Of a stretch of 64,000 nt of DNA, positions 12,251-23,649 are shown in pieces (position 1 is the stretch's first letter; the number at the start of each line of letters is the position of its first letter). The stretch is taken from contig OY726576.1 of the NCBI GenBank assembly GCA_963383645.1, positions 17,245,131 to 17,309,130 of the forward strand. The letters are read 5' to 3'. Source of the DNA: Muscardinus avellanarius (Eukaryota; Chordata; Mammalia; Rodentia; Gliridae). Under the pieces are notes generated by a model. It was not told the origin of the DNA. It ran no database searches and saw only the letters and a list, made by a program, of their open reading frames with translations. The position numbers and the translations under genes were made by a program.

Positions 12251-12417
12251 CGCTCCTTGGCAATGCAGGCAACAATTCCTGGGCTTACATAGAGTCAGAA
12301 TGTAATTTTAAGTGCGGCTATAAGGTTTGAAAAGACTAAACACTTTCATTCTCCCTGCCATCTCATCTCAGTGCTTGTCACCTTCATACTTTGGACTGCT
12401 CTGTCAGGAAGTTCTGT

Positions 12418-12915
12418 GTCTTATTTTAATTTTTTATTTTGCATTGTAGTTATATATCTTAATGGAGTACAAGATAGTGGAGACATAGATGCACACATCA
12501 CCCAATTAGCCCTTCCCCAATTCCCACCCCATTCCCTCCCGCTCCTTCCATCTCATGTTTGGCTTAGTGTTGACTTTGATATGATAAAGTACATCAAGTG
12601 CATTAGAGGGTTTCCCTCTTCCTCCCTCCCATCCCCTCAGGTTGTCTTATTTGCTCACCCATAGTTTCTCCTTCTTCCTCTAGAGTTCCTTCTATGACCC
12701 ATTTTCTTCCTAGCTTCTGCATATTAGGAAGAACATCCAATTTCTTATTTTTTGTGACTGTCTAATCTCGCTTAGCATAATGTCCTCCAGTTCATCCATT
12801 TCCCTGCAAATGATGTAATTGTGTTTTTCTTATGGCTGAGTAAAATTCCATTGTGTACATATTCCATAGTCTTGTAATACATTCATCTGTCTATCTGTAT
12901 CTTGATTCCATCATG
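12418..12915 (-). repeat. L1 3' end (minus strand)
   Basis: Reverse-strand L1 tail followed by the recognisable 3' region: tcatccatttccctgcaaat, gatgtaattgtgtttttct, ggctgagtaaaattccattg. A (TTTA)n run follows at 12916-12939. Confidence 0.8.
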
Positions 12916-12939
12916 TATTTATTTATTTATGTATTTATT

Positions 12940-13727
12940 GCCGCTGGGGTCCATATTCCATATTGATGTCCAACTGGTGCTTTAAAAACATAACACTCAT
13001 TAGTACTGCTTAGTCTGGCCCGCCTACCTGTCCAAGTTCATTTTTAATCTCTACTCACTATACTTCAGTCCCAGACCTTCCTCCTGTTCCTCTGACACTC
13101 CAAACTCCCCTTTCCCCCTTTTTTTGGTTCCATTTTGGCTGCACTGCTGTCTAGTGTGGTTTGTTACGCTGTTCCAGTTCCTGCTTACATCTCACCAATG
13201 GTCTTGCCTCAACATTTTCCCTATTCTCTGCTCTGCTGGCAAAGATATTAGACTTTTCTATACCAAAATGTCAAAAATGAACCTTCTTGTCTTCCTTCCT
13301 ATATAGTAAATAGACGAGTCAGCTCAGGGAGGGACCAGTTCAAATGACAAAGAGCTCTGCATGACTAAAGAGATATACATAATTCTTTATAAAACTTATT
13401 GGCCCTTATTTTTAAAAAAGGTTGTGAAAGAAGTAAAAGAGCCCTTCTGTGAACATATTCTTGTAGCTTCAATTTAGTGATGGTGTTGGCATGGATACAC
13501 AGCATGAAGAGGGAGTGGATGGGGTACCCTGCACTGGGGGCATGGCCAGAGACAGTACACTGTCTAATCACAAGATACAAAGAAACTGGACTTGCTGGAC
13601 ATCAACAGACAGCCATACTGCTTTGAATATCTTTAAGTCAACCAAGAACCAAGTGTCTCCTTCTGCTTGTCTTTGGGGCACGGGGTAATGGCAAGCCAAT
13701 TCATTAGAGGAGAGAATATGGCTCTTG
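12940..13727. other. Intronic sequence, possible L2-like stretch at its start
   Basis: 13015-13220 is pyrimidine-rich and loosely recalls L2 (cagaccttcctcctgttcc, tgcctcaacattttccc) but is too diverged to call. The rest is unrecognised. Confidence 0.3.
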
Positions 13728-13850
13728 GTGTCTCAGAGCCACCCCTGGCCAGCTCCATGACCTTGAGAGAATTGCTTACCCTTCAGGCACTTGTTTTTTT
13801 CATCTATAAATGAGGTGAATGTTCTCAAGGTCCAGTTTAATGTCAAGATT
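13728..13850 (+). repeat. MIR fragment
   Basis: MIR core: ccagctccatgaccttgag, aattgcttacccttcaggc, catctataaatgaggtgaa. Confidence 0.6.
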
Positions 13851-14208
13851 CACTCCCGAGTGACCTGAAGCCTCCATCTCTAGACAACTACAATATCAAA
13901 ACACAAACTCTTTTGATGAAACTGAAGTTTCTAGAATCACACCAGAAAGCTTGATATTGCCTGACTGGAACTCGCTGGGCAGTAGGTGGATGCCTGAGCC
14001 CCCAGAGCATACTCAGACAGAGGCTCTGTCCTACCTGGGCCTGAGCTTAGGCCCAAGGCCCTGTCCTTAGACCAAGTCACGTGGCCAATGTGGGAACGAC
14101 CAAGTCCACAGCTGCTCCATGTGAGGGTTGGGATCCCCGTCACAAATAAGAACCACTGATCCAAAATGAGTAATAATAAAGGCAGGGAGCAAAGTGCTAG
14201 ACTGTGAG

Positions 14209-14415
14209 CCAGATATGATGGCCCATGCCTGTAATCCCAGTACCTGGGGAAGCTAAGAGGAGAGTATCCCAGGTTTGAGGCCAACCTCAGAAATTTATCA
14301 AGACCCTTAGCAACTTAGTGAGTCCGTGTTTAAAAAAAGTAAAAAGGGCTGGAGGTGTATCTCAGAGCTAGAATGCTCCTGGGTTTAACCTCATACCAAA
14401 AAAAAAAAAAAAAAT
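14209..14415 (+). repeat. B1-ID SINE
   Basis: B1 half gccagatatgatggccc, cctgtaatcccagtacc; linker gtgtttaaaaaaagtaaaa; ID half gggctggaggtgtatctc; poly(A) tail. Confidence 0.92.
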
Positions 14416-14671
14416 GCTAGTCAATGCCTGGTTCCAACTGCCTGTGGCCCAGGTAACCTTTGTATTGCAGTCATGTGAATTCTGCACCTGCCTACGTGTA
14501 TCATGATGGAGGCTGTGCAGAAAGGCCACCCCAGTTCACTGCTTCTCTACTGCAAACTCAACCACCAAGGTAACAGCCTACTCATCTTCCACTTCCTATA
14601 TTTAACCACAAATGAACCCAGCAGTGGGTACTGAGGGTGCTGAGTGTATCAGGGGGTTTCCCAGGAGTTCC

Positions 14672-14677
14672 AAGACA

Positions 14678-14735
<58 letters not shown>
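14672..14735 (+). repeat. (GAAA)n microsatellite
   Basis: About 64 bp of AAAG units, uninterrupted. Confidence 0.97.
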
Positions 14736-14738
<3 letters not shown>

Positions 14739-15019
14739 GAATCCAACCAAGTAATTACAAACTCTTCCTACTAAAATGATTATAAGGGAGAAATGGAGAA
14801 AGAAAAATGCAGCTCATGGAAATATGCAATGGGCAAATCTAGCTGCCCAAGTGTTTTGCTCCCGGGCCCTTACATGGAAGAGGAAATGGCCTTGGTGGGG
14901 CCTGGTGAGTGCTGAGAGCTTCCTGTTGTATAATTGCATAAACCAAGACTAGTCCAAAGGAACACATTGCTCACATCATGTTTGGATCAAGGTGTGTGTA
15001 AAGAGTTCAGGTTCAATAA

Positions 15020-15175
15020 AATGACCAAGTATTTATTGAGATCTTTGTAAGTGAGGGTTGAAGAATAGGGACAGGGAAGGAGAGACAAGATATAGTCCTT
15101 GCCATCTATAATTCTGGCACCTGCAAGATACAAACTGGGTTATAGGCGTATACCACCATGCCTGGCTTACAATAT
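15020..15175 (-). repeat. Diverged L2-like piece and partial B1
   Basis: aagtatttattgagatcttt resembles the antisense L2 tail. ataggcgtataccaccatg followed by cctggc at 15143-15167 is the start of a minus-strand B1. Both are fragments; the boundaries are guesses. Confidence 0.4.
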
Positions 15176-15283
15176 ACTTGAACCCCACACAATATTGAGC
15201 CAGACACAAAAGAATACAGATTGTATGACCTGCTTCTGCTAAAGTACAGAAACAGATGCAACTCTTAACAGTGATAGGAGTCA

Positions 15284-15480
15284 GTGTATTAGTCACCTTT
15301 CTTTACTGTGACAAATGCCTGAAATAAGCCAAGATACAGGGAAGAAGCTACTTGGACTCACAGTTTTGATGGTTTCAGTCCCTGATAAGTTGTGCTTGTT
15401 GCTCTGGGGCCTGTGGGAGGCAGTATGTCACAGCAAGAGTTCATGACTGAGCAAAGCCTAGTTACACTGACTCTCCCTCC
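15284..15480 (-). repeat. MaLR-type LTR fragment
   Basis: Antisense LTR start: gtgtattagtcacctttc, ttactgtgacaaatgcctg, cagttttgatggtttcagtc. The same words occur in the fuller copy at 42914-43325. Non-coding LTR remnant. Confidence 0.6.
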
Positions 15481-15560
15481 TGCATCCTACATCCCAAACA
15501 GAATGTGTAGGGCAGAGCCTGAGCCACTGAGGGCAATAAACATCACGTGTTCATCTTACA

Positions 15561-16290
15561 GCCAGGACTCAAAAGGGACGAAGAAGAGACTGCAGAATCC
15601 CCTTTGAGGGCATGCCCCCCAGTGAGTGCAACACTCTTCCCTAGGCAGCATCTCCCACTAGGAGGTCCTAGTGGTCTTCCCACTAGGACCACTCTGGAGT
15701 CCAAGCCTTTAACACACGGGTCTCTGGGAACCTTCAAGAGCCAAGCTAGAGCTGTCGGGACAGTGGCTAAGGACTGTGAGGAAGCAGAGGGACTGAAGGG
15801 GTGTCATCCATGTTCTGCCATGTTTCCCTCTGGCTACTGCTTACAGAAGTGTCTTCACTAGGTAAAAAATCATCCAAGCTCTTCACCATACTTGTCCTAA
15901 GAAGGAAACCAAGTCAGAATCCCTGAGTCACTGGTCATGGCAGCTCCAGACATACTGGGCCATGCCAGCTTCCTGCCCTCCCCAGCATCCTGAGGGGAAA
16001 GACCCTGCTTATTCATGTGCCTCTGTCAATATGCAGGAATAGGACTGTGGAGTCTCCGAGCACGCATGTGGTTCAATATCCGTACTTATTATCAACATTT
16101 TTGCAGAGTAACCAATTTCTATTTCCACCTGGGAACCCAGGCTCTTCACATCCTCCAAGGTGGAGGAGTTGCATGGCCGGGACCCGGGAGCCAGGCAGCT
16201 CCAGTGTTTGGTGCACTCCAGAGCCTGCCTGTGACCTGCTGGCTGATAGACACCTGTCTGCAAAGCTGTGTCACGTAGCAGGTGCCATGA
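15561..16290. other. Unique intronic sequence with a short perfect hairpin
   Basis: No exon or repeat recognised. An 11-bp perfect hairpin lies at 15664-15690 (see findings). Confidence 0.4.
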
Positions 16291-16302
16291 ACACCTGCTC
16301 CG

Positions 16303-16497
16303 TTTTATTTTATTTTGATGGTACTGGGGTTCCTGGAAAGCCTTCTACCTCCGGGCTAAGCTCCCAGACCTATTTTTATACTCTTTTATTTGGAAACATG
16401 GTTTCTTAAGCCAGCACGGCTGGCTTCGAACCTGCGCGATCCTCCTGTCTCCGCCTCCCAAGCGCGGGGATTATAAGCGTGCACCACCACGTCCGGC
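16303..16497 (-). repeat. B1-ID SINE, young subfamily, with TSD
   Basis: Reverse orientation: ggtactggggttcctgga, aagccagcacggctggcttc, agcgtgcaccaccacgtcc. Flanks share cctgctccgttttat and cctgctccattttat (one mismatch), a target-site duplication. Confidence 0.93.
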
Positions 16498-17860
16498 CCT
16501 GCTCCATTTTATAAAATAAAAGCTAAAACTCAAAGAAGACAGGTAAACCTCCCAGGTCACCAGCGAACCTGTTCAGTGCAAAGCCGCCACTGGACCAGCA
16601 GCCCCAACTCCCCAATCTTGTTTTCTAAAGGGCCAGGAAGGGGTGCCCAGGGACCTCAGTAAGCAGGGGTACCCCCAGGCAGAGCCACTGGCAAGCCAAG
16701 AGAAGCCAAGCACAAGGTCTCTGCCTAAGCATCCATTTGAAATACAAACTACTTCTTTAGTTTACCTTGGAAATGAGAAAGCTGTTTCTTTGCACAAAGT
16801 TGAAACCAGAAGGCTCTCAGAGGCCGGGTACACTAACTCCCCCATCTGCACCCTACAATCCAAACAGAATGTTTAGGGCAGATGAGCCTCCGGGGGGAAT
16901 AAAAATCACATGTGTTGCATGCACATGGGCGTCTTAGTATTGCAGGAAAACCGGGCGAGGCTCGTTTCCTGCCATTCCGCTTCCACATTTTAGTCAGTGC
17001 TGCATTAATGGGCAAGTTTGCATGCAATTTGCTTAAATTACAAAATTATTTTCAGCAATGAAAAAAGAAGCTGATATGGGGGAAAAGAAAACATCTCACA
17101 TCCTCCCTCCCTTTAGTGGCAGTCCTAGTCTCGTTTGTTGCCGTCACCATTGATCTATTTTGATAACTGTCTCTTTAAATGTGTTTGAAATTTAGAGGCC
17201 TTGAAGCAACTTTAAAATTAATATTCTCCCCCCAAGTCCCTGCTCCTTTTTTTTTTTTTGAAATAACCCTGCTTCTTGTGAGATAACCGTGAAGAACAAT
17301 CTCCGGACAGATCCAAAGGGGGAAAAGACTTGGAAAATGGCTCCGTAATAATCTCACACATGTATAGCTCGTATGTTCTGCTTCTATAGCAGTTTTTTTT
17401 TGCTTTATTATCTTTTTACAGGAAACACATTTTGCTTAAACTTTCCAGAAAGATGTAGATTTCAGGATGAAAGCTACGCTGGAAGTCTTTTAGACAGAAA
17501 AGCATGGTATGTGTGAAAGTGCCCAGAAAGACTGCCTCTCACAAACATGCCAGAGCTGCCCTAAAACTCCTCTGTTCCTACTCGTGTGTGTGTGTGTGTG
17601 CTCGCGCGCCCTGTAAATGGAGCTCCTGCCACTCAGTCCTCTCCTGTCCATCCTGGAAGTCTGGCATCCCTACCCTTTCTTTCCCATCCCCTACTTCCTT
17701 TATATGGTCAAGAAAAACCTTGGCAGAAAGGCCAGTGTCTCTCCCCTCCCAAACCCACAGTACGAGATGCACTATCCACACCCAAGGGCCAGGAAATACT
17801 ATCTCCGTGTCAGAACAGGTGCTGAAGGATGGGGACTAGAGGGCACAGTCTTAAGAGTGT
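16498..17860. other. Intronic sequence, mostly unique
   Basis: Contains the second copy of a short direct repeat (16828-16920), a small (TG)n at 17584-17601 and T-runs at 17250 and 17391. No exon recognised. Confidence 0.4.
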
Positions 17861-17861
17861 A

Positions 17862-18064
17862 GACGGGCGTGGTGGCGCACGCTTGTCATCCCCGCGCTTG
17901 GGAGGCAGAGACAGGAGGATCGCGAGGTTAGAAGCCAGCCGCGCGCGCTGGCTTAGGAGACCCTGTTTCCAAAATAAAAATGTAAAAATAGGTCTCGGAG
18001 TGTAGCCCGGAGGTAGAAGGGCTTCCAGAAACCCCAGTACCATTAAAAAAAAAAAAAAAAAAAA
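17862..18064 (+). repeat. B1-ID SINE, young subfamily, with TSD
   Basis: Near-consensus young copy: gggcgtggtggcgcacgctt, aatccccgcgcttgggag aside from small changes, linker ccctgtttccaaaataaa, ID half ataggtctcggagtgtagc. Short TSD aagagtgt at 17853-17860 and 18065-18072. Confidence 0.94.
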
Positions 18065-18253
18065 AAGAGTGTGGATGCCCTCATCCCATCTCCACCTGGA
18101 ATCACGGACCCCTAACATCTCTGGATTAGGAAGGGCCTTAGTATACCTAGTCCTATTCTGTCTCAAAGTAATTTTAGAGAACTCGGTTGTCATTTTCAGA
18201 ATATCTTCATTAAAATACAAATGTTACCTGAGACTTCAAAAGAACTTCAGTAG

Positions 18254-18769
18254 ACGCTGGTTGTGGTAGCACACATGTTTATAATCCCAGTACTTGGGAG
18301 GCTGAGACTTGAGGATTGCAGGTTTGATGCCAGCCTCAGGAACTTAGAGGACCCTGTTTCAAAATAAAAGGGGCTGGGGGGACCAGCTTAGAGGTAGAGC
18401 ACCCCTGACTTCCATCAGAAATACGAAAAACAAGCCGGGCGTGGTGGCGCACACTTGTAATCCCCGTGCTTGGGAGGCTGAGACAGGAGGATTGCGCAGG
18501 TTCGAAGCCAGCCTCAGCTACTTAGTGAGGCTCTCAGCAACTTAGAGAGACCCTGTTTCCAAATAAAATATAAAATAGCAAATGCACCGCCCTGGGTTCG
18601 ATCCCCAGTCCAAAAAGACAAAAATAAATAAATAAATAAATAAAATAAAATAAAATAAAATATAAAATAGGTCTGGGAGTATAGCCCAGAGGTAAAGAGC
18701 TTCTGGGTTCCACCCCCAGTACCACCAAAAAAAAAAAAAAAAAAGAAATACCAAAAAAAAAAAAGAAAA
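18254..18769 (+). repeat. Two B1-ID SINEs, the second inserted in the tail of the first
   Basis: First copy 18254-18431 (acacatgtttataatccc, ID half ggggctggggggaccag). Second copy starts gccgggcgtggtggcgc at 18434. It carries two ID-like right halves: a short one (accgccctgggttcgatcccc) ending about 18608 and, after a (TAAA)n linker, a second (ataggtctgggagtatagcc) ending about 18727. agaaatac flanks the second copy at 18416-18423 and 18744-18751. Confidence 0.88.
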
Positions 18770-19314
18770 AAAACATTGGTAGAGGGACAGGATGGGCTTC
18801 CCAGCGGGGACATTGGCAAGAGCTCTTGCCAGGATGGGAGCCGGGTGACTGTTGACTCTGCTTCATGTCCCCCTCCCATACATTCTCCTAGTTTGCGGGC
18901 CACCAGTTGTGACATGTGCTGAGACACTCCTGCCATGTGCAGGCTGTTGGGCTTGTCTAGGGACGAGGGAGCTGAGTACTAGAGGAAAGAAAAGTCTCAG
19001 CGCCTTCCAAGAACTTACCATCCGGCAGAGATCCAAGCCCATGCTAGGACCAAATGACAACCCAAGAGATCCCACCCAGAAAGGCACTTCCAGTCAACAG
19101 GCTGGGGCACCCGCAGCCAGGTAGAAAGTGGGCATTACGAAGGGGAGAGATGGGGTGAGGGGAAGGCGGCGTTCAAAGGCAGTGACCAGAAAAGGAAGCA
19201 TACTCAAGCAGGTACAGAATATTAATACTGAAGTGAAAATTGTCCTCAAATCGATTCAGCAGCCCTAGAGAGCGTGCATGTGTTTATTACCTACTGAAAA
19301 CATAAACACTAACC
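18770..19314. other. Unique intronic sequence
   Basis: Nothing recognised. Confidence 0.4.
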
Positions 19315-19709
19315 CTCCCCTCCCCCTTAGCTACAGTTTTATTTTCGGAGGTTTTAGCTACTCAAGGTCAATCAGTGATCTACAAACACTATATGGAAAA
19401 TTCCAGAAATAAACAATTCACAAGTAACAATGGGCATGTAGTTCTGAGAAGCCTGATGAAACCTTGAACCATTCATCTTCCTCCTGCCTGGGACAGGAAT
19501 CATGTCTTTGTCCAGGGCATTTATGCTGTGTGTGCTGCCCACCCATTAAAAACCTAGCCTTGTGGGTGGTCACAAGGACCCGCCTGGTAGCATAGTACTG
19601 GGGCCCAAGTAACCCCCACTTTCCTTTTAATAGCCCCAAAGCACAAGACTAGGGACAATGCCAACAAGAAAGACTAACACACTTCCTTACGTGAAAGAGT
19701 CAATGTTCT

Positions 19710-19744
<35 letters not shown>

Positions 19745-20055
19745 GTGGTACTGGGGTTCCTGGAAGCCCTTCTATCTCCAGGAGACACTCCCACGGGCTA
19801 CACTCCCAGACCTATTTTTTTTTTACCTTTTTATGTAGAAACAGGGTCTCTTAAGCCAGCAAGGCTGGCCCGAACCAGCGCGATTCTCCTGTCTTTGCCT
19901 CCCAAGCGCAGGGATTACAAGCGTGTGCCACCACGGCCGGCCGTTCTTGATTTAATTGGGGAAAAAATACTAGACTTAGGGTTTGGTACTAACCATTTAG
20001 ATTTTGGTGCTCCTCACTGGGTATCTTGAAAGGTATCCCCAAAGGACATGCCTGT
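19315..20055 (+). mobile_element. Tigger-class DNA transposon remnant, split by a SINE
   Basis: Words typical of an old mammalian Tigger-type element: ggaaaattccagaaataaac, aacaattcacaagtaac, ttgtccagggcatttatg. After the inserted SINE come gggtttggtactaaccat and tcttgaaaggtatcccc, the expected end. No transposase frame survives. The family name is from memory. Confidence 0.6.
19713..19942 (-). repeat. B1-ID SINE, young subfamily, inserted in Tigger remnant
   Basis: Long poly(T), then ggtggtactggggttcct, gggctacactcccagacc, ccaagcgcagggattacaag, ccaccacggccggc. TSD gttcttgattt flanks it at about 19706 and 19943. Confidence 0.94.
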
Positions 20056-20084
20056 GATGTTGCCACCATCTCAAACATTTGGGC

Positions 20085-21065
20085 AACTCTACTTTGTCAG
20101 GTGAAAGGTTTGGGTCTTTCTAATCCAAACTCTTCTTTGTCGGGTGAAGAGTTTGACCTCCCACCAGAAAGTCAAATTCAAATTATGTTACTAATACAAT
20201 TGTTATTAATCACTAAATTTATAATTATTGATTACTCTGCCTGACCATGCATTTGATTCAGATATTTTACCTCCAGAGGGTTTGGGACCACTTTCTCAAA
20301 TAAAAACCCTGTTTAAGGACTAGGTTTGCCACATTTGAAATTGTTAGAGAAGAAAATTTGGGGCTCTAAAAACAATCCCAAGGAAAGTAGTGACACCACA
20401 GCCTTCCCGAAGGCCCCCATTGCATTTGGCCCCACAGAAGCTTGAGAGGCGAGGGCTAGACCAGCAAGGAAGACAGGAGCATCTCGTTCCCCGTCGTAGT
20501 TCTGAGAGTCCAGCCATCCAGGTGCGACACAGCCACAGTCAATGGACGCTTAACAGGACAACAAGCAAAGTAAGATAAGAGGGCCAGCTGGCATTCTTGT
20601 GCTTGTGCACTGAGTGGGAAGAGGACATCTGACCAAGCAACACTGGTATTACACCAGACTAAAATAAATAGGGTTAAAAGTGGAGACAGGGGCTGGGGCC
20701 ATTTCTTAGCAAAGGACTCGAGCAGACTTTCAAATTGGGCATGTGTTTGGTAACCACGTGGCAAGACTCTGACAAAAGTCAGGGCTGTATGCCCAAGGCC
20801 AAGGTTCAAATATCACTTCCCTCTTTCTCCTCCCAGATCCAAGATGGCGCAGTCAGCCCAGGGGACCTGACTCCTGTAGAAAGGCAGGAATGCAGGTCAT
20901 TTAAAGGAAGCACTGTGAACTTGAACTCTGACCTCAGATTAGCTTCCTTGTGGGAGCTAACAAGGGAAGTTAAGAGGGGAAGGAGATTCCCTTCTTAACT
21001 CTTTACCCGACAAAGAAGAGTTTGGATTAGAAAGATTCAAACCTTTTACCTGACAAAGTGGAGTT
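20085..21065. mobile_element. Unclassified element with 69-bp inverted repeats at its ends
   Basis: The left arm (20085-20153) and right arm (20997-21065) are reverse complements at roughly 90% identity. They share cctttcacctgacaaagt-type ends and a long identical core (aatccaaactcttctttgtc on the plus strand of the left arm). Each arm also contains two related direct half-units, ctttgtcaggtgaaagg and ctttgtcgggtgaagag. The interior is about 840 bp with no long ORF. It carries a YY1-like site aagatggcgc at 20841-20850. Possibly a foldback DNA transposon or a retroviral LTR relic; the family is unknown to me. Confidence 0.65.
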
Positions 21066-21069
21066 CTAA

Positions 21070-22030
21070 GGATGAAGAGAGAGTGCATATTTTATTAAAA
21101 TATATTATATATATGCTAGAATAAAGATGACGTGGGACTTCAAATCAATGCAGCTCTATTGTTTTGCTTTTGTTATTTACTAGGTCCAGGGGGTGAGAAG
21201 GGGAAGGGGAAATTTGCATGGGAAACGCAGGAACAGCTCTGGCCCAAGATGCCTGCAGGTTCGTGGGAGACGGTCCTGTCTCACGACTGCAAGATCGGCC
21301 ACTGTAGGAGCAGAGAGGGGTTAGTGAAAAACTCAGGCAGCCTGTGTGGACGAGGGGCTTGGACAGCAAGGAATCCCCAGCGGCCGTGTAGCTGCTCGAG
21401 CGCTCAGCCCCTGCAGCTCCTCTGTAAGACCCGCTGCCCCCCAGAGCCAGCTGGCCTCGCTCCCACGCCTGCGCAGAGCCACCCCTCCTGCAGATCATGT
21501 TTAATCAAGACCAGATAAAACGGCTGCATTTTCTCTACTCCTGCTCCCATGTGGAGTTGAAAGGAATCAAACATCTAGGTCAGCCACACTCCGCAGGCTG
21601 GGAGGGAGTGCTGTGAGCAGGCCCCCGGGTCCAGCAGACCACGGGGCCACCTGCTCCCTGCCGGGGATATCTTGTAGCATCTCTGCAGAGCGGGGACACG
21701 TGCAGGGACCAGGGTGGAAGTAAGTGGCTTTCCAGGCTTTTGGAAAAGACAAAGAAGGGGCAAGTCTCCCATCCATGCTCACTGATAACGGTGATGCTTT
21801 CGTACCCTTCAATGCTCCCTACCATCATTTTTTTCTTTTTTTAAGCATTATAAATCATATCTCATCCACATATAAAACAAAATTACTTTATAGGGCTGGT
21901 TAGAAACCAGAGACCAGTTTTCCCGACTCCAGGACTCCTCAGCCCTGGGTCCACCCTGCCCTTCCCGCACCAGGGCAGCTTCATGAAATATTGGGTTTGA
22001 AAACCTTACCCTCATTTTCTGGAATGGTAG
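21070..22030. other. Intronic sequence, no repeat recognised
   Basis: AT-rich start with aataaag at 21120, then GC-rich sequence of no recognised family. Confidence 0.4.
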
Positions 22031-22044
22031 ACTTGTGATTTAAA

Positions 22045-22740
22045 AAAAAAAAAACTTTTACTGATGAATTGTAATTTATACATCCTAGTGAGATTCCAAG
22101 TGGTGTTCACCCCTCCGCCCCCACCCGCTCCCCTCCTTCCTCCCCATAAGTGTTAATGCGGTTGGAAGAGAAACCTTCCATATATGGACACAACATTATT
22201 TGAACTGCTCTCTTCCTCAAGCCCCATATTTCCCCTCCCCACTGGCTGCCCCCAGTCCCCTTCCACCACTCGACTGGTCCCTCTCCTCATTGGTCCAAAG
22301 CCCCTTTAATTTCTTATTTTCTCTCTAGCTTTCACATATGAGGGAAAACACAAGACTCCCAACTTTCTGAGACTGGCTCATCTTGTTTAGCATCATATTT
22401 TCCAGGTCCATCCGTTTTCCTGCAAATGACATAATCCTGACCTTCATTACGGCGGAGTAAAACTCCATTGTGTGTGTAGACCACATCTTCTTCACCCATT
22501 CATCTGCTGAGGGACACTAGATTGGTCCCCTAATGTGTCTGTTGTGAGCTGTGCTGCTATCGACCTGGCATGTGTGTGTCACTATTGTGTTCTAACTCTA
22601 CTTCCTTGGGAAAGATCCCGAGAAGTGGAGGGTGGTATAGCTGGGCCATGTGATGGCTCCAGCAAATACTGGGGAGATCAGTATGAGGTCTCCAACAGAC
22701 TCCTGAGTTTTAAGATATTTCGATTTGGAGGTTTTCTCTC
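22045..22740 (-). repeat. L1 3' end (minus strand)
   Basis: Antisense L1 3' region: tttaatttcttattttctct, tccgttttcctgcaaatgac, cggagtaaaactccattgtg, cacccattcatctgctgag, tggtatagctgggccatgtg. Confidence 0.85.
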
Positions 22741-23289
22741 TGCATGCCATCACACAGCATCCAAGCCCTCTGTCCTCGGAGTTCATCCAAGCCTTGCTTG
22801 GTCGCTTTGCAGCCTCCCTTTTCCCTGAAAGTGGAGCCGCCTTTCCTGCAGGCTCAGAGCCTGGAGACCTGGGTACCATGCATGGCCTAGATGCCTGCCC
22901 TGCTGCATCTGCCCGCAGGTTTTCTCAGTCCTGACTTCCGCCGTGTGATCCACAGACCAGCAGATGTCACAGAATTACATAATCTCCAGCGTCATCCCAA
23001 ACATGCCAAGTCAGAATCTGCATTTTAGCAAGCCGGCCAGGAGACATGTGTGCACAGGACAGTGTGAGCAAGAGCGATGAGACGCTGGACTCTGTCTCCT
23101 TCCTCTACTGCTGCCCGCCCCCACGGGGTGTTACCTTGACCCCTGCACTGGCCAGGCCTCCGGTGGAGCATCTTTGGCGCATTCACACCCAGTGTCCTCC
23201 ATGGGCTCAGGCTGAAGCTGCATCTTCCTCCCCCACCCCTTTGCCACCCACCTGCTGTTCCCCCTTCCAAGGTCCAAAACCCTGACCAC
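22741..23289. other. Unique intronic sequence
   Basis: Nothing recognised. Confidence 0.4.
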
Positions 23290-23640
23290 CTTCCATGTCT
23301 CTAGACCTTTGTTCTCTTTCTCTGGAAGATCATTGTCATTGCTCATTTAGAACATCTCAGCTGAGAAGTTCACCTCCCCTCTGCGGCCACCTCTGTCCAC
23401 CCAGGTCAGATCACACAGCTGCTGCTGATAGGCGTTAGCAGTTCTCTCCAGCTTTCCTGCAGTAATTCTTATCAAAACGCGTTATGTTACACTCGATCGG
23501 CACCCCGCTCCCTCTTCATCTTCGTCTCCGTGAGGGTAGGACTCACGTTGACTTGTTCCTCGCTCTGTCCTCAGGGCCTGACTCCGTGCTTCACACATCA
23601 GGGATGCCCCTTAACTTAAGCCAAGTAAAGTAAGCCAGGA
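23290..23640 (+). repeat. L2 3' end
   Basis: Recognisable L2 order: gaagttcacctcccctc, catcttcgtctccgtgaggg, actcacgttgacttgttcc, cagggcctgactccgtgc, then cttcacacatcaggg. Confidence 0.6.
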
Positions 23641-23649
23641 ACAAAGGAG

